This document shows, one piece after another, positions 36,019-45,464 of a stretch of DNA of 64,000 nt; within the stretch, counting starts at the first letter, position 1; each line of letters opens with the position of its first letter. Location of the stretch: contig NZ_QPHL01000012.1 in assembly GCF_003335675.1 (NCBI RefSeq), forward strand, positions 149,058 to 213,057. Reading direction: 5' to 3'. Source of the DNA: Winogradskyella sp. KYW1333. Lineage in GTDB: Bacteria; Bacteroidota; Bacteroidia; Flavobacteriales; Flavobacteriaceae. Below the pieces are notes generated by a model that was not told where the DNA came from, did not search any database, and worked only from the letters and a program-made list of their open reading frames with translations. Both the position numbers and the translations under genes were made by a program.

Positions 36019-37791
36019 CTATCTTATTTGTTTGTCTATAGTTGATATTGTTTTAGCGGATCTATTATAATCACTTTGCATTGTGTCTTGAGTGATAGGT
36101 GTATATCTGGCCAACTCACAATTTTCTAATATTGAAATAAATTCCGAAATATTGGTTGAATCAATATTTCGCTGAGATAAAAGAGATTCTATTTTCTCTT
36201 TATTAAAATCACTCGTCTCAATATTCAATTTTGCTTTCAAGTAATTATGCAGTGCTTTCTCTAGTGCCACATAAAAGGCCTCTTTGTTATTCAGTGCTTT
36301 TTTAGACTCACCTAAATATTTTCTAGATAATTTATCTGCTTTTCTTATTCTATTACCGTGAATATCAGCATCACGTTTATCCTTATTCCTTCTAATAAAA
36401 ATTACAATTGGTATGGCAAAAAACGGTGTGAGTAACAAGGACCAAAAGGCTGTAGATTGAAAAAATGGTGTATGTGTTTTACCAACCCAATTAGGCTTTG
36501 TTTTTATAAAGGCAAACGTATTTGAATTTGGACTAACAGGTTGTTTTGTTACCATAGTTTCAGAACTTTCAGTATTACTAATTGATGCAGTAGGTCCCTC
36601 TAATACATCTACAACCAATTCATCAGAATTAACCCTTTTATAGCTTTCCGTTTGTAAATCAAAATAGGAAAATGATATTGTAGGTATAGGATATTTGCCT
36701 TTATATTGCGGAACGATAGTATAGGTGTCTGAAATTGTTCCTTGCATTCCACTTAATCTGGTTCGTACACTCTCTTTATGCTCAGGCTCATATACCTCTA
36801 ATGAGCTTGGAACAGAAAGTTTTGGTAACTCAAATAACTTTAAGTTTCCTTTACCTGAAACCTCAATTTTAGCCTGCAAAGATTCAGTCGCATTAAGTTG
36901 ACTTTTAGTTGTGGTTACTTTAAAATTAAAATCCCCAACTGCTCCTTTAAAATCAGCAGGCTTACCTACTTCTGGCAAAGGTTTAACATTAACTGTTCTA
37001 CTACCCGCAGTAACTGTCTTAGGCACCTTTGTCATTATTGGCCTACCAAAAATATCAGCTCGCCCTGTAGGTACTTCTACTGTTATATCTAAAACAAGTG
37101 GTTCTAATTTTAATTTACCTGTTTTCTGAGGATAAAGTACTGTTTTGCGTAATACGACAAATCTATAATCCTCACCCTTATATAGCCCTTTTTGAATATT
37201 TAAGCCTTTTATTTCAATATTCTGACTCCAAAAATCATTATATCTTGGATTGTCTTTTTCTCTCCAATTACTAACGCCTGTTTCTGGTGAAACATATAAT
37301 TTATAAACTACTGTTATGGCTTCATTTAGGTAAGGATCTGTTTTTGAAACTTCCGCTACTAAGTGAATGTTTTGCGCAGCAATGTCAGAAGCACCTGAAT
37401 TTCCATTAGGAGCATCAACTGCAGCAGTTACATTAATTGTTATGGGAAATGTTTTATAGATTTCTCCTTCAATTTCAATTGTAGCTTGTTTTATAGTAAA
37501 CTTACCTCGCTTTTTAGGTGCCAAAAAATAACTATATGTTTTGGTATAAGAACGTTTCCCATTTAACCAAGAATTACTCACTGAGGTATTTGGCCCACCA
37601 ACTACATCAAAATCATTGAAACTAGGTGGGACAAAATTGTCTCCATCTTTATTCATTTCAAAATCAATCCTAAGACGTTCGTTTACACCAAGTTTCTTCT
37701 TACTAACCTTAGCCTCAAACTTAACTTGAGCTGAGACTAATCCAGTGAGAAGGCAAATAAATAATATGGATATGTAATGTTTAACTTTCAT
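36019..37791 (-). CDS. batD: BatD: BatD-family protein
   Basis: The 590-residue protein has a signal peptide (ending TGLVSAQ), a long extracytoplasmic beta-rich region of repeated oxygen-tolerance-type modules (about 25-430), a transmembrane helix (about 445-465; FWSLLLTPFFAIPIVIFI) and a cytoplasmic tail of helices. It matches BatD, thought to present its domain in the periplasm as part of the Bat complex. It starts about 20 bases after the batC gene on the same strand. Bat proteins were linked to aerotolerance in Bacteroides and to envelope stress or virulence elsewhere; the molecular role is still unclear. Confidence 0.9.
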   Translation of the reverse strand: MKVKHYISILFICLLTGLVSAQVKFEAKVSKKKLGVNERLRIDFEMNKDGDNFVPPSFNDFDVVGGPNTSVSNSWLNGKRSYTKTYSYFLAPKKRGKFTIKQATIEIEGEIYKTFPITINVTAAVDAPNGNSGASDIAAQNIHLVAEVSKTDPYLNEAITVVYKLYVSPETGVSNWREKDNPRYNDFWSQNIEIKGLNIQKGLYKGEDYRFVVLRKTVLYPQKTGKLKLEPLVLDITVEVPTGRADIFGRPIMTKVPKTVTAGSRTVNVKPLPEVGKPADFKGAVGDFNFKVTTTKSQLNATESLQAKIEVSGKGNLKLFELPKLSVPSSLEVYEPEHKESVRTRLSGMQGTISDTYTIVPQYKGKYPIPTISFSYFDLQTESYKRVNSDELVVDVLEGPTASISNTESSETMVTKQPVSPNSNTFAFIKTKPNWVGKTHTPFFQSTAFWSLLLTPFFAIPIVIFIRRNKDKRDADIHGNRIRKADKLSRKYLGESKKALNNKEAFYVALEKALHNYLKAKLNIETSDFNKEKIESLLSQRNIDSTNISEFISILENCELARYTPITQDTMQSDYNRSAKTISTIDKQIR

Positions 37792-37812
37792 AAAGCTTTA
37801 AACTCGCTTCTT

Positions 37813-38637
37813 TTACCAGTCTTTTTCGGTTTTTACTTTTGCTCCTTTTTGCTTTTCTGCATTTATTTTTTGTTGTACTTTTTGCTCTTGGTTTTGCATC
37901 GCCTCTAAAATATTTTTTATCTGCTGAGGTGACATTTGTCCAGGCTTTGGTTTTGGTTTTTGGTTTTTGTCCTTATCATCTTTTCCATCATCTTGCTTAT
38001 CATCTTTCGGTTTTCCGTTTTCATCTTCTTCTTTATCACCATCCTTTTTATCCTTATCGCCTTCGTCCTTATTGTCTTGATTTTCTTTATTCTCGTCTTG
38101 CTTCTTTTCTTCCTCTTCTTTATCCTTTTCTTGTTCCTTATCCTTATCCTCTTTATTATCTTCTCCGCCACCATCTTTTTGCTGCTCTGCGCATTCCTTG
38201 GCTAAAGCGAAGTTATATCTGGTTTCTTCATCTGTAGGATTATTACGTAGTGCATTTTTAAAAGCTTCAACAGCATCTTTGCACTGTCCATTTTGCATTA
38301 ATATATTCCCAATATTATGAAATGCTCTATGTTTTTCGTCTTTTGTCTTTGCATTATTAGCCGCTTCTTGGCTTCTAAATAATGCTTCATTAAAGCTTCC
38401 TTTTTTATAATAAGAATGTGCCAAATTATATGCACCAGCCGCCTTGTTTGGCGATTCAGATATTGCTTTTCTATACTCCATTTCTGCTTCAACATAATTG
38501 TCCTCACCAAGCAACTCGTTTCCTTTGTAAACTAAATTAGTAGCATTCTTTTCTGCCTCTATTTGCGCTTTTGTCTTTTCCTGACAAAAACCCATAAAGG
38601 TTATTAATGATACTATAATTGTTAAACTAAACTTCAT
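37813..38637 (-). CDS. batC: BatC: TPR protein with a Lys/Asp/Glu-rich tail
   Basis: The 274-residue periplasmic protein has a signal peptide (ending FMGFCQEK), three TPR units (about 38-140: ELLGEDNYVEAEMEYRKAI, AHSYYKKGSFNEALFRSQEAA, NILMQNGQCKDAVEAFKNAL) and a highly charged low-complexity segment (about 155-230) of Lys, Asp, Glu, Gln, Gly. The end (MSPQQIKNILEAMQNQEQKVQQKI) is conserved among BatC proteins. Known BatC forms a complex with BatB and BatA. The charged segment makes a nearly purine-only coding strand of about 230 bases. Confidence 0.9.
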   Translation of the reverse strand: MKFSLTIIVSLITFMGFCQEKTKAQIEAEKNATNLVYKGNELLGEDNYVEAEMEYRKAISESPNKAAGAYNLAHSYYKKGSFNEALFRSQEAANNAKTKDEKHRAFHNIGNILMQNGQCKDAVEAFKNALRNNPTDEETRYNFALAKECAEQQKDGGGEDNKEDKDKEQEKDKEEEEKKQDENKENQDNKDEGDKDKKDGDKEEDENGKPKDDKQDDGKDDKDKNQKPKPKPGQMSPQQIKNILEAMQNQEQKVQQKINAEKQKGAKVKTEKDW

Positions 38638-38697
38638 TTTTACTGATTCTTACTTTAAATTTAGCAAACCCTTTTAATTGTGTGCGTTAAAGAATAA

Positions 38698-39735
38698 TTA
38701 AAAATTTTCATTGAAAAGATTTAATTTCTTTAACCATTCTGTTTTCCTTTCTAAAAGGAATATGTCAATAAAAAACAAAAGGATACTAAGACCTAAGAAC
38801 CATTGAAACTGATCTTTAAAATCTGCAATTTGTTTTGATTCAAATTCCTTCTTATCCATTTTGTCCAATAGATCCTTTATAGAATCTACAACTTCCGAAG
38901 TATTACTTCCATTAATATATAAACCGTTGGTTTCTTCGGCAATTTCCCTTAGCGTCGTTTCATCTAATCTGGTAATCACCGTTTCACCATTTTGATCTTT
39001 TTTATAATTTAATACTACACCATTTCTTTTAATTGGGATTGGACCTCCTTTTGCATCACCCACACCAATTGTAAGAATTCTAATCCCTTCATCATTAGCT
39101 TCTTCAGCAATATATACGGCCTCTCCTTCATGATCTTCACCATCTGATATTATTATTAATATCCTATTGGTTTGTTCTTCATCATCGTAATACGTTTTTG
39201 CTAACTGAATTGCTTCATGAATTGCTGTTCCTTGAGAGGAAAGCATATCTGTATTCATGTTTTGGAGAAACATTTTTGCCGATGCATAATCCGTTGTGAT
39301 TGGCAATTGGGGAAAGGCTTTACCGGCGTAAGCAATAATTCCAACACGATCACTTGCCAAGCTATTAATAATCTGAGTTACTAATTGTTTAGATTTCTCT
39401 AAACGGTTTGGTGCAATATCTTCTGCTAGCATACTTTTTGAAACGTCAACTGCAAATACAATATCAACACCTTGGCTTCTTACTGTCTCTAGTTTTGTAC
39501 CAATCTTAGGATTAACCAACGCTAATGACAAACACCCAAATGCACCGCTCAATACCAATAGTTTTAAAATTCCCTTGAACAAAGATTGATTTGGACTTAG
39601 CCTTTTAAGCAGGTGGCTGTCTGCAAATCTTTTTTGAGCTGATCGTCTCCAGATCTGCAACATTGCAAACAACAAAATGATCACTGGAATTACCAGTAAT
39701 GTCCAAAACCATATTTTCTCATCTAGTCTAAACAA
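38698..39735 (-). CDS. batB: BatB: von Willebrand A membrane protein
   Basis: The 345-residue protein has two N-terminal transmembrane helices (about 8-25 and 55-75), a vWA domain (about 85-275) with the MIDAS motif VDVSKSML (DxSxS) and further site residues (QGTAIHEA, ISDGEDHEGEA), and a C-terminal helix (about 315-335). It overlaps batA by 8 bases. In characterised systems BatA and BatB form a membrane complex with the MoxR ATPase as partner. Confidence 0.93.
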   Translation of the reverse strand: MFRLDEKIWFWTLLVIPVIILLFAMLQIWRRSAQKRFADSHLLKRLSPNQSLFKGILKLLVLSGAFGCLSLALVNPKIGTKLETVRSQGVDIVFAVDVSKSMLAEDIAPNRLEKSKQLVTQIINSLASDRVGIIAYAGKAFPQLPITTDYASAKMFLQNMNTDMLSSQGTAIHEAIQLAKTYYDDEEQTNRILIIISDGEDHEGEAVYIAEEANDEGIRILTIGVGDAKGGPIPIKRNGVVLNYKKDQNGETVITRLDETTLREIAEETNGLYINGSNTSEVVDSIKDLLDKMDKKEFESKQIADFKDQFQWFLGLSILLFFIDIFLLERKTEWLKKLNLFNENF

Positions 39736-40732
39736 AGCTTCTAAATATTGTGTTTCTAAGAATTAGTTCTAATAACAATAATAATCCGGCAAGAAGTACT
39801 AAAGGCCTATATTTTTCCTCGTAATTATAATACTTCTTTTCTTCTATTTCGGTTTTTTCTAGCTTATTGATTTCATTATAAATTTCAGCCAGTTTTTTAT
39901 TATTAGTTGCCCTAAAATATTTTCCACCTGTAACATCCGCGATTTCCCTTAGCAAGTCTTCATCAATTTCTACTTGTTGTCTTCCATACCTAAAAGAACC
40001 ATTAGGGTTAATGGATATTGGTGATAATGCCATCCCGTTAGTTCCTAAACCAATAGTGTATACCTTAATACCATATTCAACAGCTAATTCACTTGCTATT
40101 TTGGGATCTATAAAACCAGAGTTGTTGACACCATCTGTCAATAAAATAATAACTTTGCTTTTTGCTCTACTGTCCTTAAGTCTGTTAACAGAAGTTGCCA
40201 AACCCATACCGATCGCTGTCCCACCTTCAATAATGGTATTATACTTAATATCTCGCAATGATCTTTGAACAATAGACTTGTCACTTGTAATAGGTGTTTT
40301 TGTATATGCTTCTCCAGCATATTCGACTAAACCAATTCTATCATTTGGTCTACCATCAATAAAATCCGATGCTACTTGTTTTAAGGCTTCTAATCTATTA
40401 GGTCTTAAATCTTTTGCCAACATACTTGCAGATACATCTATTGCCATAACAATATCAATACCTCTTGTAGTTTTAGTTCTCGTTGAGACATCAACAGTTC
40501 TAGGTCTTGCTAAAGCAGTAATTAATAAACCAAGTGCTATCAAACGAAATACAAAAAGTAAATGTTTAAATTTTGGCCAAAAAGATGATACCGTTTTAAA
40601 TCCACTTGTACTAGATATTTTTAATTCAGCCGTCTGTTTATTGTGCTTAAAGACATACCAAACTAGTGCTATTGGGATTAGCAACAGCATCCAGAAAAGT
40701 TCTTTATTTAAAAATTCAATATTCTCAAACAT
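39728..40732 (-). CDS. batA: BatA: von Willebrand A membrane protein
   Basis: Paralogous to BatB, 334 residues. N-terminal hydrophobic helices (about 8-25, 55-75), a vWA domain (about 90-285) with MIDAS DVSASM, EGGTAIGMG and LTDGVNNSG, and a closing membrane helix. Preceding operon genes encode moxR and the DUF58 protein. The first base of its start overlaps the stop of the upstream BatD-like gene. Confidence 0.93.
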   Translation of the reverse strand: MFENIEFLNKELFWMLLLIPIALVWYVFKHNKQTAELKISSTSGFKTVSSFWPKFKHLLFVFRLIALGLLITALARPRTVDVSTRTKTTRGIDIVMAIDVSASMLAKDLRPNRLEALKQVASDFIDGRPNDRIGLVEYAGEAYTKTPITSDKSIVQRSLRDIKYNTIIEGGTAIGMGLATSVNRLKDSRAKSKVIILLTDGVNNSGFIDPKIASELAVEYGIKVYTIGLGTNGMALSPISINPNGSFRYGRQQVEIDEDLLREIADVTGGKYFRATNNKKLAEIYNEINKLEKTEIEEKKYYNYEEKYRPLVLLAGLLLLLELILRNTIFRSFV

Positions 40733-42426
40733 TAGTTGTCTTCTTCTTCAGGTTCATCCGGTTTTAGCTCAATAGAATCGATAATTCGTTGTACCATTTC
40801 ATCTGCATAATCATCATTATCAGGCCATGTTATAATTATTTGTTGTAAGACATTTTCATTTGAAAAACTAAAAAGTGCATATTCTGCATTAACAACATTG
40901 TTAGTGTTAGGAATAACAATGTTAAATGTCCCAAACGTTTTTAGTCCTTCTGCGGCGTTTGGAGTTATAAACTGATCTCGCTTAACTAAAATATCTCTTG
41001 CCCCTTTTGATTCGAATCCTTTAATACTTTCTTCCGATACTTTAAATAAATCAAATGTTGGGTTTTCTGTTTCTTTTGTTTGAGGTTTTTGCTTTGGAAC
41101 GTTTAATGTTGTGGTATTAATTGCGACGCTGAAAATATCTAACATCGTTCCATAGACAAATGTGGTCATACTCATTTGTTCCTTGGCTTCCTCGGGTAAT
41201 GGAGAATCAACACGTTTTAAAACTCTAGGTGTTTCAATCCAAACCGGTGGAAAACCATAAGCACTTTCTACCCAATTACCTTCTAAAAGTTCTTTACTTT
41301 CATGTCCGATAATCGTGTCTTTTACATATCCAAATCCATATTTAATTCCAAAACCAACAATCGTTGCAATTATTAAAAACAAGGATATGGCAACAGTAAG
41401 TATAACTTTTCTACGTTTCTTCTTACGCTCCTGAGCTTCTTTGTATTGTTTGTCTAAAAGTTTTTCTTCCTCAGATGGTTCTGGTAAGCTTGCTTTAACG
41501 TTGTCTATTTCCTTATCGATAATATCTCTATCCATTTCTGCTAATGCAGTATCTGGTTTAGACTTCGCAAATTTTACTAAATCTGCTCGTTTAAGAATAG
41601 ATTGAAGATTATTAATCGTATCCTTCTTTAAAGGGATTTGATTACCATCTTTTAATAATTGAAGCCTCAATATAAGCTCGTCAGTTGTGCTTTCCATCGC
41701 ACGATCGTAAACTTTTTCATCTAAATATTTACGTATAATGAGGGTTAACTCAGAATAATATTTTTTGATTTCTGACTTTAATAAAAACTGGCTTTGGTCC
41801 AACTTTCTTATTGCAATTTTGGCACGATCGTAGGGTGGCAAAAGTGCTATTTCTTCCTCTTCAGTTAATGGCTTTTTACGCCAAATAAACCAATATAATA
41901 AGAAGGCAACAAGTCCGATTAGGAGTAAAGTGATTAACAAATATTTCCACCAATTACCTCCAGTCTTATCTACTTCAATTATAGGTTTAATATCATACAA
42001 ACCTTGTTTGGTGGTGTCAACTTCAATAGGATTAACCATTACTTTCAGTGAATCGGTGAAGAATGGTTTGTCTCCTATAATTATTTTTTGACGTGGAATT
42101 GTGTATACGCCAGAATCAAACTGAGTGAGTTTATATATTCTGGATAACAAAATCTTGGCATTGTTTTTTATTGTATCAATATTTGATGCTTCAACAGCCT
42201 CCAATGGTAAAAATGTCTGCCCTTCTGGAAAAACAACTAAAGCAGAAGAATCTGCTTCTACATTAATTTTGTAATTAATCTGTTCACCAATTCTAATCTG
42301 GGTTGTATCAACTTTAGAAGAAACTTGTCCGAATGAAAACGAAGTAAAAAGAATCATTAATCCAGACAAAACCAATTGTCTTGCCTTGTAATTAGAAAAA
42401 TTCAATATGTAAACCTTGTATTTCAT
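40732..42426 (-). CDS. BatD-like membrane protein in the Bat operon
   Basis: This 564-residue protein has an N-terminal signal region (about 15-35), a BatD-like beta-rich domain (about 35-145; VDTTQIRIGEQINYKINVEAD), a transmembrane helix (about 158-178) and a cytoplasmic DUF4381-like helical segment (about 180-300). A second helix (about 340-360) and a C-terminal globular domain (about 370-550) follow. It is the typical unnamed gene between DUF58 and batA in flavobacterial Bat operons. The two-helix topology would place the ends outside and the 180-335 region inside. Function is not known. Confidence 0.85.
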   Translation of the reverse strand: MKYKVYILNFSNYKARQLVLSGLMILFTSFSFGQVSSKVDTTQIRIGEQINYKINVEADSSALVVFPEGQTFLPLEAVEASNIDTIKNNAKILLSRIYKLTQFDSGVYTIPRQKIIIGDKPFFTDSLKVMVNPIEVDTTKQGLYDIKPIIEVDKTGGNWWKYLLITLLLIGLVAFLLYWFIWRKKPLTEEEEIALLPPYDRAKIAIRKLDQSQFLLKSEIKKYYSELTLIIRKYLDEKVYDRAMESTTDELILRLQLLKDGNQIPLKKDTINNLQSILKRADLVKFAKSKPDTALAEMDRDIIDKEIDNVKASLPEPSEEEKLLDKQYKEAQERKKKRRKVILTVAISLFLIIATIVGFGIKYGFGYVKDTIIGHESKELLEGNWVESAYGFPPVWIETPRVLKRVDSPLPEEAKEQMSMTTFVYGTMLDIFSVAINTTTLNVPKQKPQTKETENPTFDLFKVSEESIKGFESKGARDILVKRDQFITPNAAEGLKTFGTFNIVIPNTNNVVNAEYALFSFSNENVLQQIIITWPDNDDYADEMVQRIIDSIELKPDEPEEEDN

Positions 42427-42433
42427 TGCTTAC

Positions 42434-43300
42434 TTATCCTCTTCTTTTAAAATATCCCAAGAGTTTCTTTACATAACTCTCATCTACTCTACAGTCAATT
42501 GTACCTGCTCCAGATTTTGTAAAACTATCTTTAAAGTAATTGACTTTTTCTAAATAAAACTTCTCGTAATTTGATCTCACTTTTTTAGAGGCTGTATTAA
42601 CTAATAGAAATTCTCCGGTTTCTTCGTCCTCCATCTGTACCATACCTATATTAGGAATTGTCTCCTCATGTTTATCGTATATTCTTATACCAGTAATATC
42701 GTGTTTACCTGCTGATATTTTGAGATTGTGCTTGTATTCGTCCGCGATAAAATCAGACAAAACAAATACGATTGCTTTCTTTTTCATCACATTAGATAAA
42801 AACTTAAATGCCTGACTAATATTGGTGTTTTTACTTTTTGGATGAAACTCAATTAACTCACGAATAATTCTTAAGACATGTGACCTTCCTTTTTTTGGTG
42901 GTATATACAATTCTATATCATCCGAAAATAAGATGAGGCCAATCTTGTCATTATTTTGAGTGGCTGAAAATGCAAGAGTAGCTGCTATTTCCGTAACGAT
43001 TTCGTCCTTGAATTGATTTTTAGTTCCGAAAAATTTACTGGCAGAAACATCTGCCATAAGCATCATAGTAAGCTCACGCTCTTCTTCAAATACTTTTACA
43101 AAAGGCTCATTATATCGTGCTGTGACATTCCAATCAATATTTCTAACATCATCCCCAAATTGATACTGTCGTACTTCAGAGAAAGTCATACCTCTTCCCT
43201 TAAAGGTTGAATGATATTCACCTCCAAATATATGATCAGACAAACGACGTGTCTTAATCTCTATTTTTCGTACTTTTTTAAGAAGTTCTTTAGTATCCAT
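42434..43300 (-). CDS. DUF58 domain protein (Bat operon)
   Basis: The 288-residue soluble protein has the DUF58 signature RRLSDHIFGGEYHSTFKGRGMTFSEVRQYQFGDDVRNIDWNVTARYNEPFVKVFEEERELT, here at residues about 18-78, then a vWA-like fold (MADVSASKFFG). DUF58 proteins regularly accompany MoxR ATPases and vWA proteins. It lies between moxR and the BatD-like gene; 97 bases separate it from moxR and contain small repeats. Confidence 0.93.
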   Translation of the reverse strand: MDTKELLKKVRKIEIKTRRLSDHIFGGEYHSTFKGRGMTFSEVRQYQFGDDVRNIDWNVTARYNEPFVKVFEEERELTMMLMADVSASKFFGTKNQFKDEIVTEIAATLAFSATQNNDKIGLILFSDDIELYIPPKKGRSHVLRIIRELIEFHPKSKNTNISQAFKFLSNVMKKKAIVFVLSDFIADEYKHNLKISAGKHDITGIRIYDKHEETIPNIGMVQMEDEETGEFLLVNTASKKVRSNYEKFYLEKVNYFKDSFTKSGAGTIDCRVDESYVKKLLGYFKRRG

Positions 43301-43397
43301 TTCTCAGTTTACAGTTTACAGACTCAGTTTTCAGTAAGTTTAATTCAGTTCATAATTTGCAATATCAATGCATTTTTACTGAATACTGTGAACTCAT
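43301..43397. repeat. Short degenerate CAGTTT-type repeat in the moxR-DUF58 gap
   Basis: The 97-base intergenic spacer contains repeated elements CAGTTTACAG, CAGTTTACAG-like, CTCAGTTTTCAG, CAGTTC and, in the other orientation, ACTGAATACTG. Such iterated ACTGAAAACTG-type intergenic sequence occurs in Bacteroidetes genomes. It interrupts an otherwise tightly packed operon. Confidence 0.55.
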
Positions 43398-44399
43398 TTA
43401 TGGTACTTCGATTTCGTTTACAATTTTATTGATGATATCTTCTGAAGTAACATTTTCTGCCTCAGCTTCATACGTAATACCAATTCTATGACGTAAGACG
43501 TCATGAACTACAGCACGAACATCTTCAGGAATTACATAACCTCTACGCTTTATAAATGCGTAACATTTAGATGCGGTTGCTAAATTAATACTACCACGCG
43601 GTGATGCTCCAAAAGAAATTAGAGGTTTTAAATCTTCTAGGTTATATTTTTCTGGATAACGTGTCGCAAAAATTATATCAAGTATATACTTTTCAATCTT
43701 CTCATCCATATATACCCCTCTTACTGCTTCTTGTGCACTTAAAATTTGTTTTGGCGAAACCACTGGATTTACTTTGTCATAAGTGCCTTTTAAATTAGCT
43801 CTAACAATTAATTGTTCTTCATCCAATTTTGGATAGTCAATTACCGTTTTAAGCATAAAACGGTCAACTTGTGCTTCTGGTAAAGGATATGTTCCTTCTT
43901 GCTCAACTGGGTTTTGAGTTGCCATTACTAAAAACGGTTTCTCCAAAATAAAAGTTTCATCGCCAATGGTAACCTGCTTCTCTTGCATTGCTTCTAATAA
44001 GGCCGATTGTACTTTTGCAGGTGCTCTATTAATCTCATCTGCTAGAACAAAATTTGCGAAAATTGGTCCTTTCTTAATTGAAAAATCGTTTTCCTTAATG
44101 TTATAAATTAATGTTCCAATAACATCGGCAGGTAACAAGTCTGGGGTAAACTGAATTCTACTAAAGCTTGCGTCTATTGCCTTAGATAGAGTGTTAATTG
44201 CCAATGTTTTTGCCAATCCAGGTACACCTTCAAGTAAAATATGTCCTTGACCAAGTAGCCCAATTAACAAACGTTCTATCATATGTTTTTGACCTACAAT
44301 TACCTTATTCATTTCAAAGGTTAATAGATCTACAAATGCACTCTCTTTTTCAATCTTCTCATTAATTGATTTTATATCAATTGTACTCGTTTCTTCCAT
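43398..44399 (-). CDS. moxR: MoxR-family AAA ATPase
   Basis: The first gene of the Bat operon, 333 residues. Walker A GVPGLAKT, Walker B VLADEINRAPAK, sensor 1 VMATQNPVEQEGTYPLPEAQVDRF and sensor 2 region are all intact. MoxR ATPases are thought to be chaperones that act on vWA proteins, matching the downstream batA and batB genes. No signal peptide; cytoplasmic. The leader before the ATG (44400-44596, about 200 bases to the next plus-strand gene) shows no clear -7 box. Confidence 0.95.
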   Translation of the reverse strand: MEETSTIDIKSINEKIEKESAFVDLLTFEMNKVIVGQKHMIERLLIGLLGQGHILLEGVPGLAKTLAINTLSKAIDASFSRIQFTPDLLPADVIGTLIYNIKENDFSIKKGPIFANFVLADEINRAPAKVQSALLEAMQEKQVTIGDETFILEKPFLVMATQNPVEQEGTYPLPEAQVDRFMLKTVIDYPKLDEEQLIVRANLKGTYDKVNPVVSPKQILSAQEAVRGVYMDEKIEKYILDIIFATRYPEKYNLEDLKPLISFGASPRGSINLATASKCYAFIKRRGYVIPEDVRAVVHDVLRHRIGITYEAEAENVTSEDIINKIVNEIEVP

Positions 44400-44596
44400 G
44401 TTTTAAGGGTTTAAAATCGAAACTATTAAACAATAAGTTTTTCGAAGTTGCAAAGTGTTAAAATAATTTGTTAGATTCTGTTAACATTTGGTTAAAAATA
44501 TTAGTAAAACAAAGGCTTAACACAGATTTAAGGATTGTAAAGTTTTCGTTATTTTTATGCAACATTAAATTGTTTCACAAACACATCTTATATCCA

Positions 44597-45460
44597 TTGA
44601 AATATTCTAAAATAATTGCAGGTACAATGACCTGGGGAAATTGGGGCAAGAAAATGTCCAAAAAAGAAATGGAAGCACTAATGCAACATTGCATTTCTCA
44701 AGGCATTACAACATTTGACCATGCTGATATCTATGGTGCCTATACTACAGAAACCGACTTCGGTAATGCACTAAAAAGTTCAGGAATTATCCGTGAAGAT
44801 ATTCAGTTAATTTCTAAGTGTGGAATTCAATACGTATGTGAAAACCGCAACAATAAGGTTAAGCATTACAACTACAGTAAAGATTATATTATTTGGTCTA
44901 TTGAAGAATCCTTAAAAAATTTAAATACAGAATATTTGGATTTGTTACTTCTGCATAGACCAAGCCCACTAATGGATGCTGAAGAAATTGCAGAAGCAAT
45001 TACCATTCTTAAAAAAGATGGGAAAATTAAAGACTTTGGTGTTTCAAATTTTTCGGCATCTCAAATGGATATGGTTGGCCTAAGAATGGATATTGATGTT
45101 AACCAAATAGAGTTTTCATTAACTGAGCATTCTGCAATGCTTGACGGAACATTAGATTATATGAAAACTTGCGGAATTCTACCTATGGCCTGGTCGCCTC
45201 TAGGTTTGGTGTTTAGAGAGGATAATGAACAAACCAGACGCATACATAAACAACTTGGTCAATTACTAGATAAATATAACGCTACTGAAGACCAACTTTT
45301 ATTGGCATGGACCTTAAAACATCCTGCCGGGATTATTCCAGTTGTTGGTACAACCAATAAGGACAGACTTAAACAAGCAATGGAAGCAACGAAAATAAAC
45401 TTAGAATTAGAAGATTGGTTTTTAATATTAGTTGCCTGTCAAGGGCATAAAGTTCCATAA
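44597..45460 (+). CDS. Aldo/keto reductase
   Basis: NAD(P)H-dependent reductase of the AKR (YdhF/oxidoreductase-type) family, 287 residues from TTG 44597. The catalytic tetrad is visible: Asp and Tyr in DHADIYGAYTTE, Lys in LISKCG, and His in LLLLHRPSP. The open frame reaches back to 44468, but those 43 residues are unlike the family; KYSKIIAGTMTWGNWG is the usual N-terminus. The start therefore is probably TTG with a weak ribosome site. Its substrate is unknown. The SDR gene begins four bases after its stop. Confidence 0.9.
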   Translation: MKYSKIIAGTMTWGNWGKKMSKKEMEALMQHCISQGITTFDHADIYGAYTTETDFGNALKSSGIIREDIQLISKCGIQYVCENRNNKVKHYNYSKDYIIWSIEESLKNLNTEYLDLLLLHRPSPLMDAEEIAEAITILKKDGKIKDFGVSNFSASQMDMVGLRMDIDVNQIEFSLTEHSAMLDGTLDYMKTCGILPMAWSPLGLVFREDNEQTRRIHKQLGQLLDKYNATEDQLLLAWTLKHPAGIIPVVGTTNKDRLKQAMEATKINLELEDWFLILVACQGHKVP

Positions 45461-45464
45461 AAAT

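Noticed and set aside
37839..38237. Hydrophobic plus-strand ORFs (up to 132 codons) opposite batC
   Set aside because: They are the complement of the purine-rich Lys/Asp/Glu tract, giving Phe/Leu/Ile strings; batC has a signal peptide, TPR units and operon context.
44468..44596. N-terminal extension of the aldo/keto reductase frame
   Set aside because: These 43 residues do not fit the family; TTG 44597 begins the conserved KYSKIIAGTMTWG segment.
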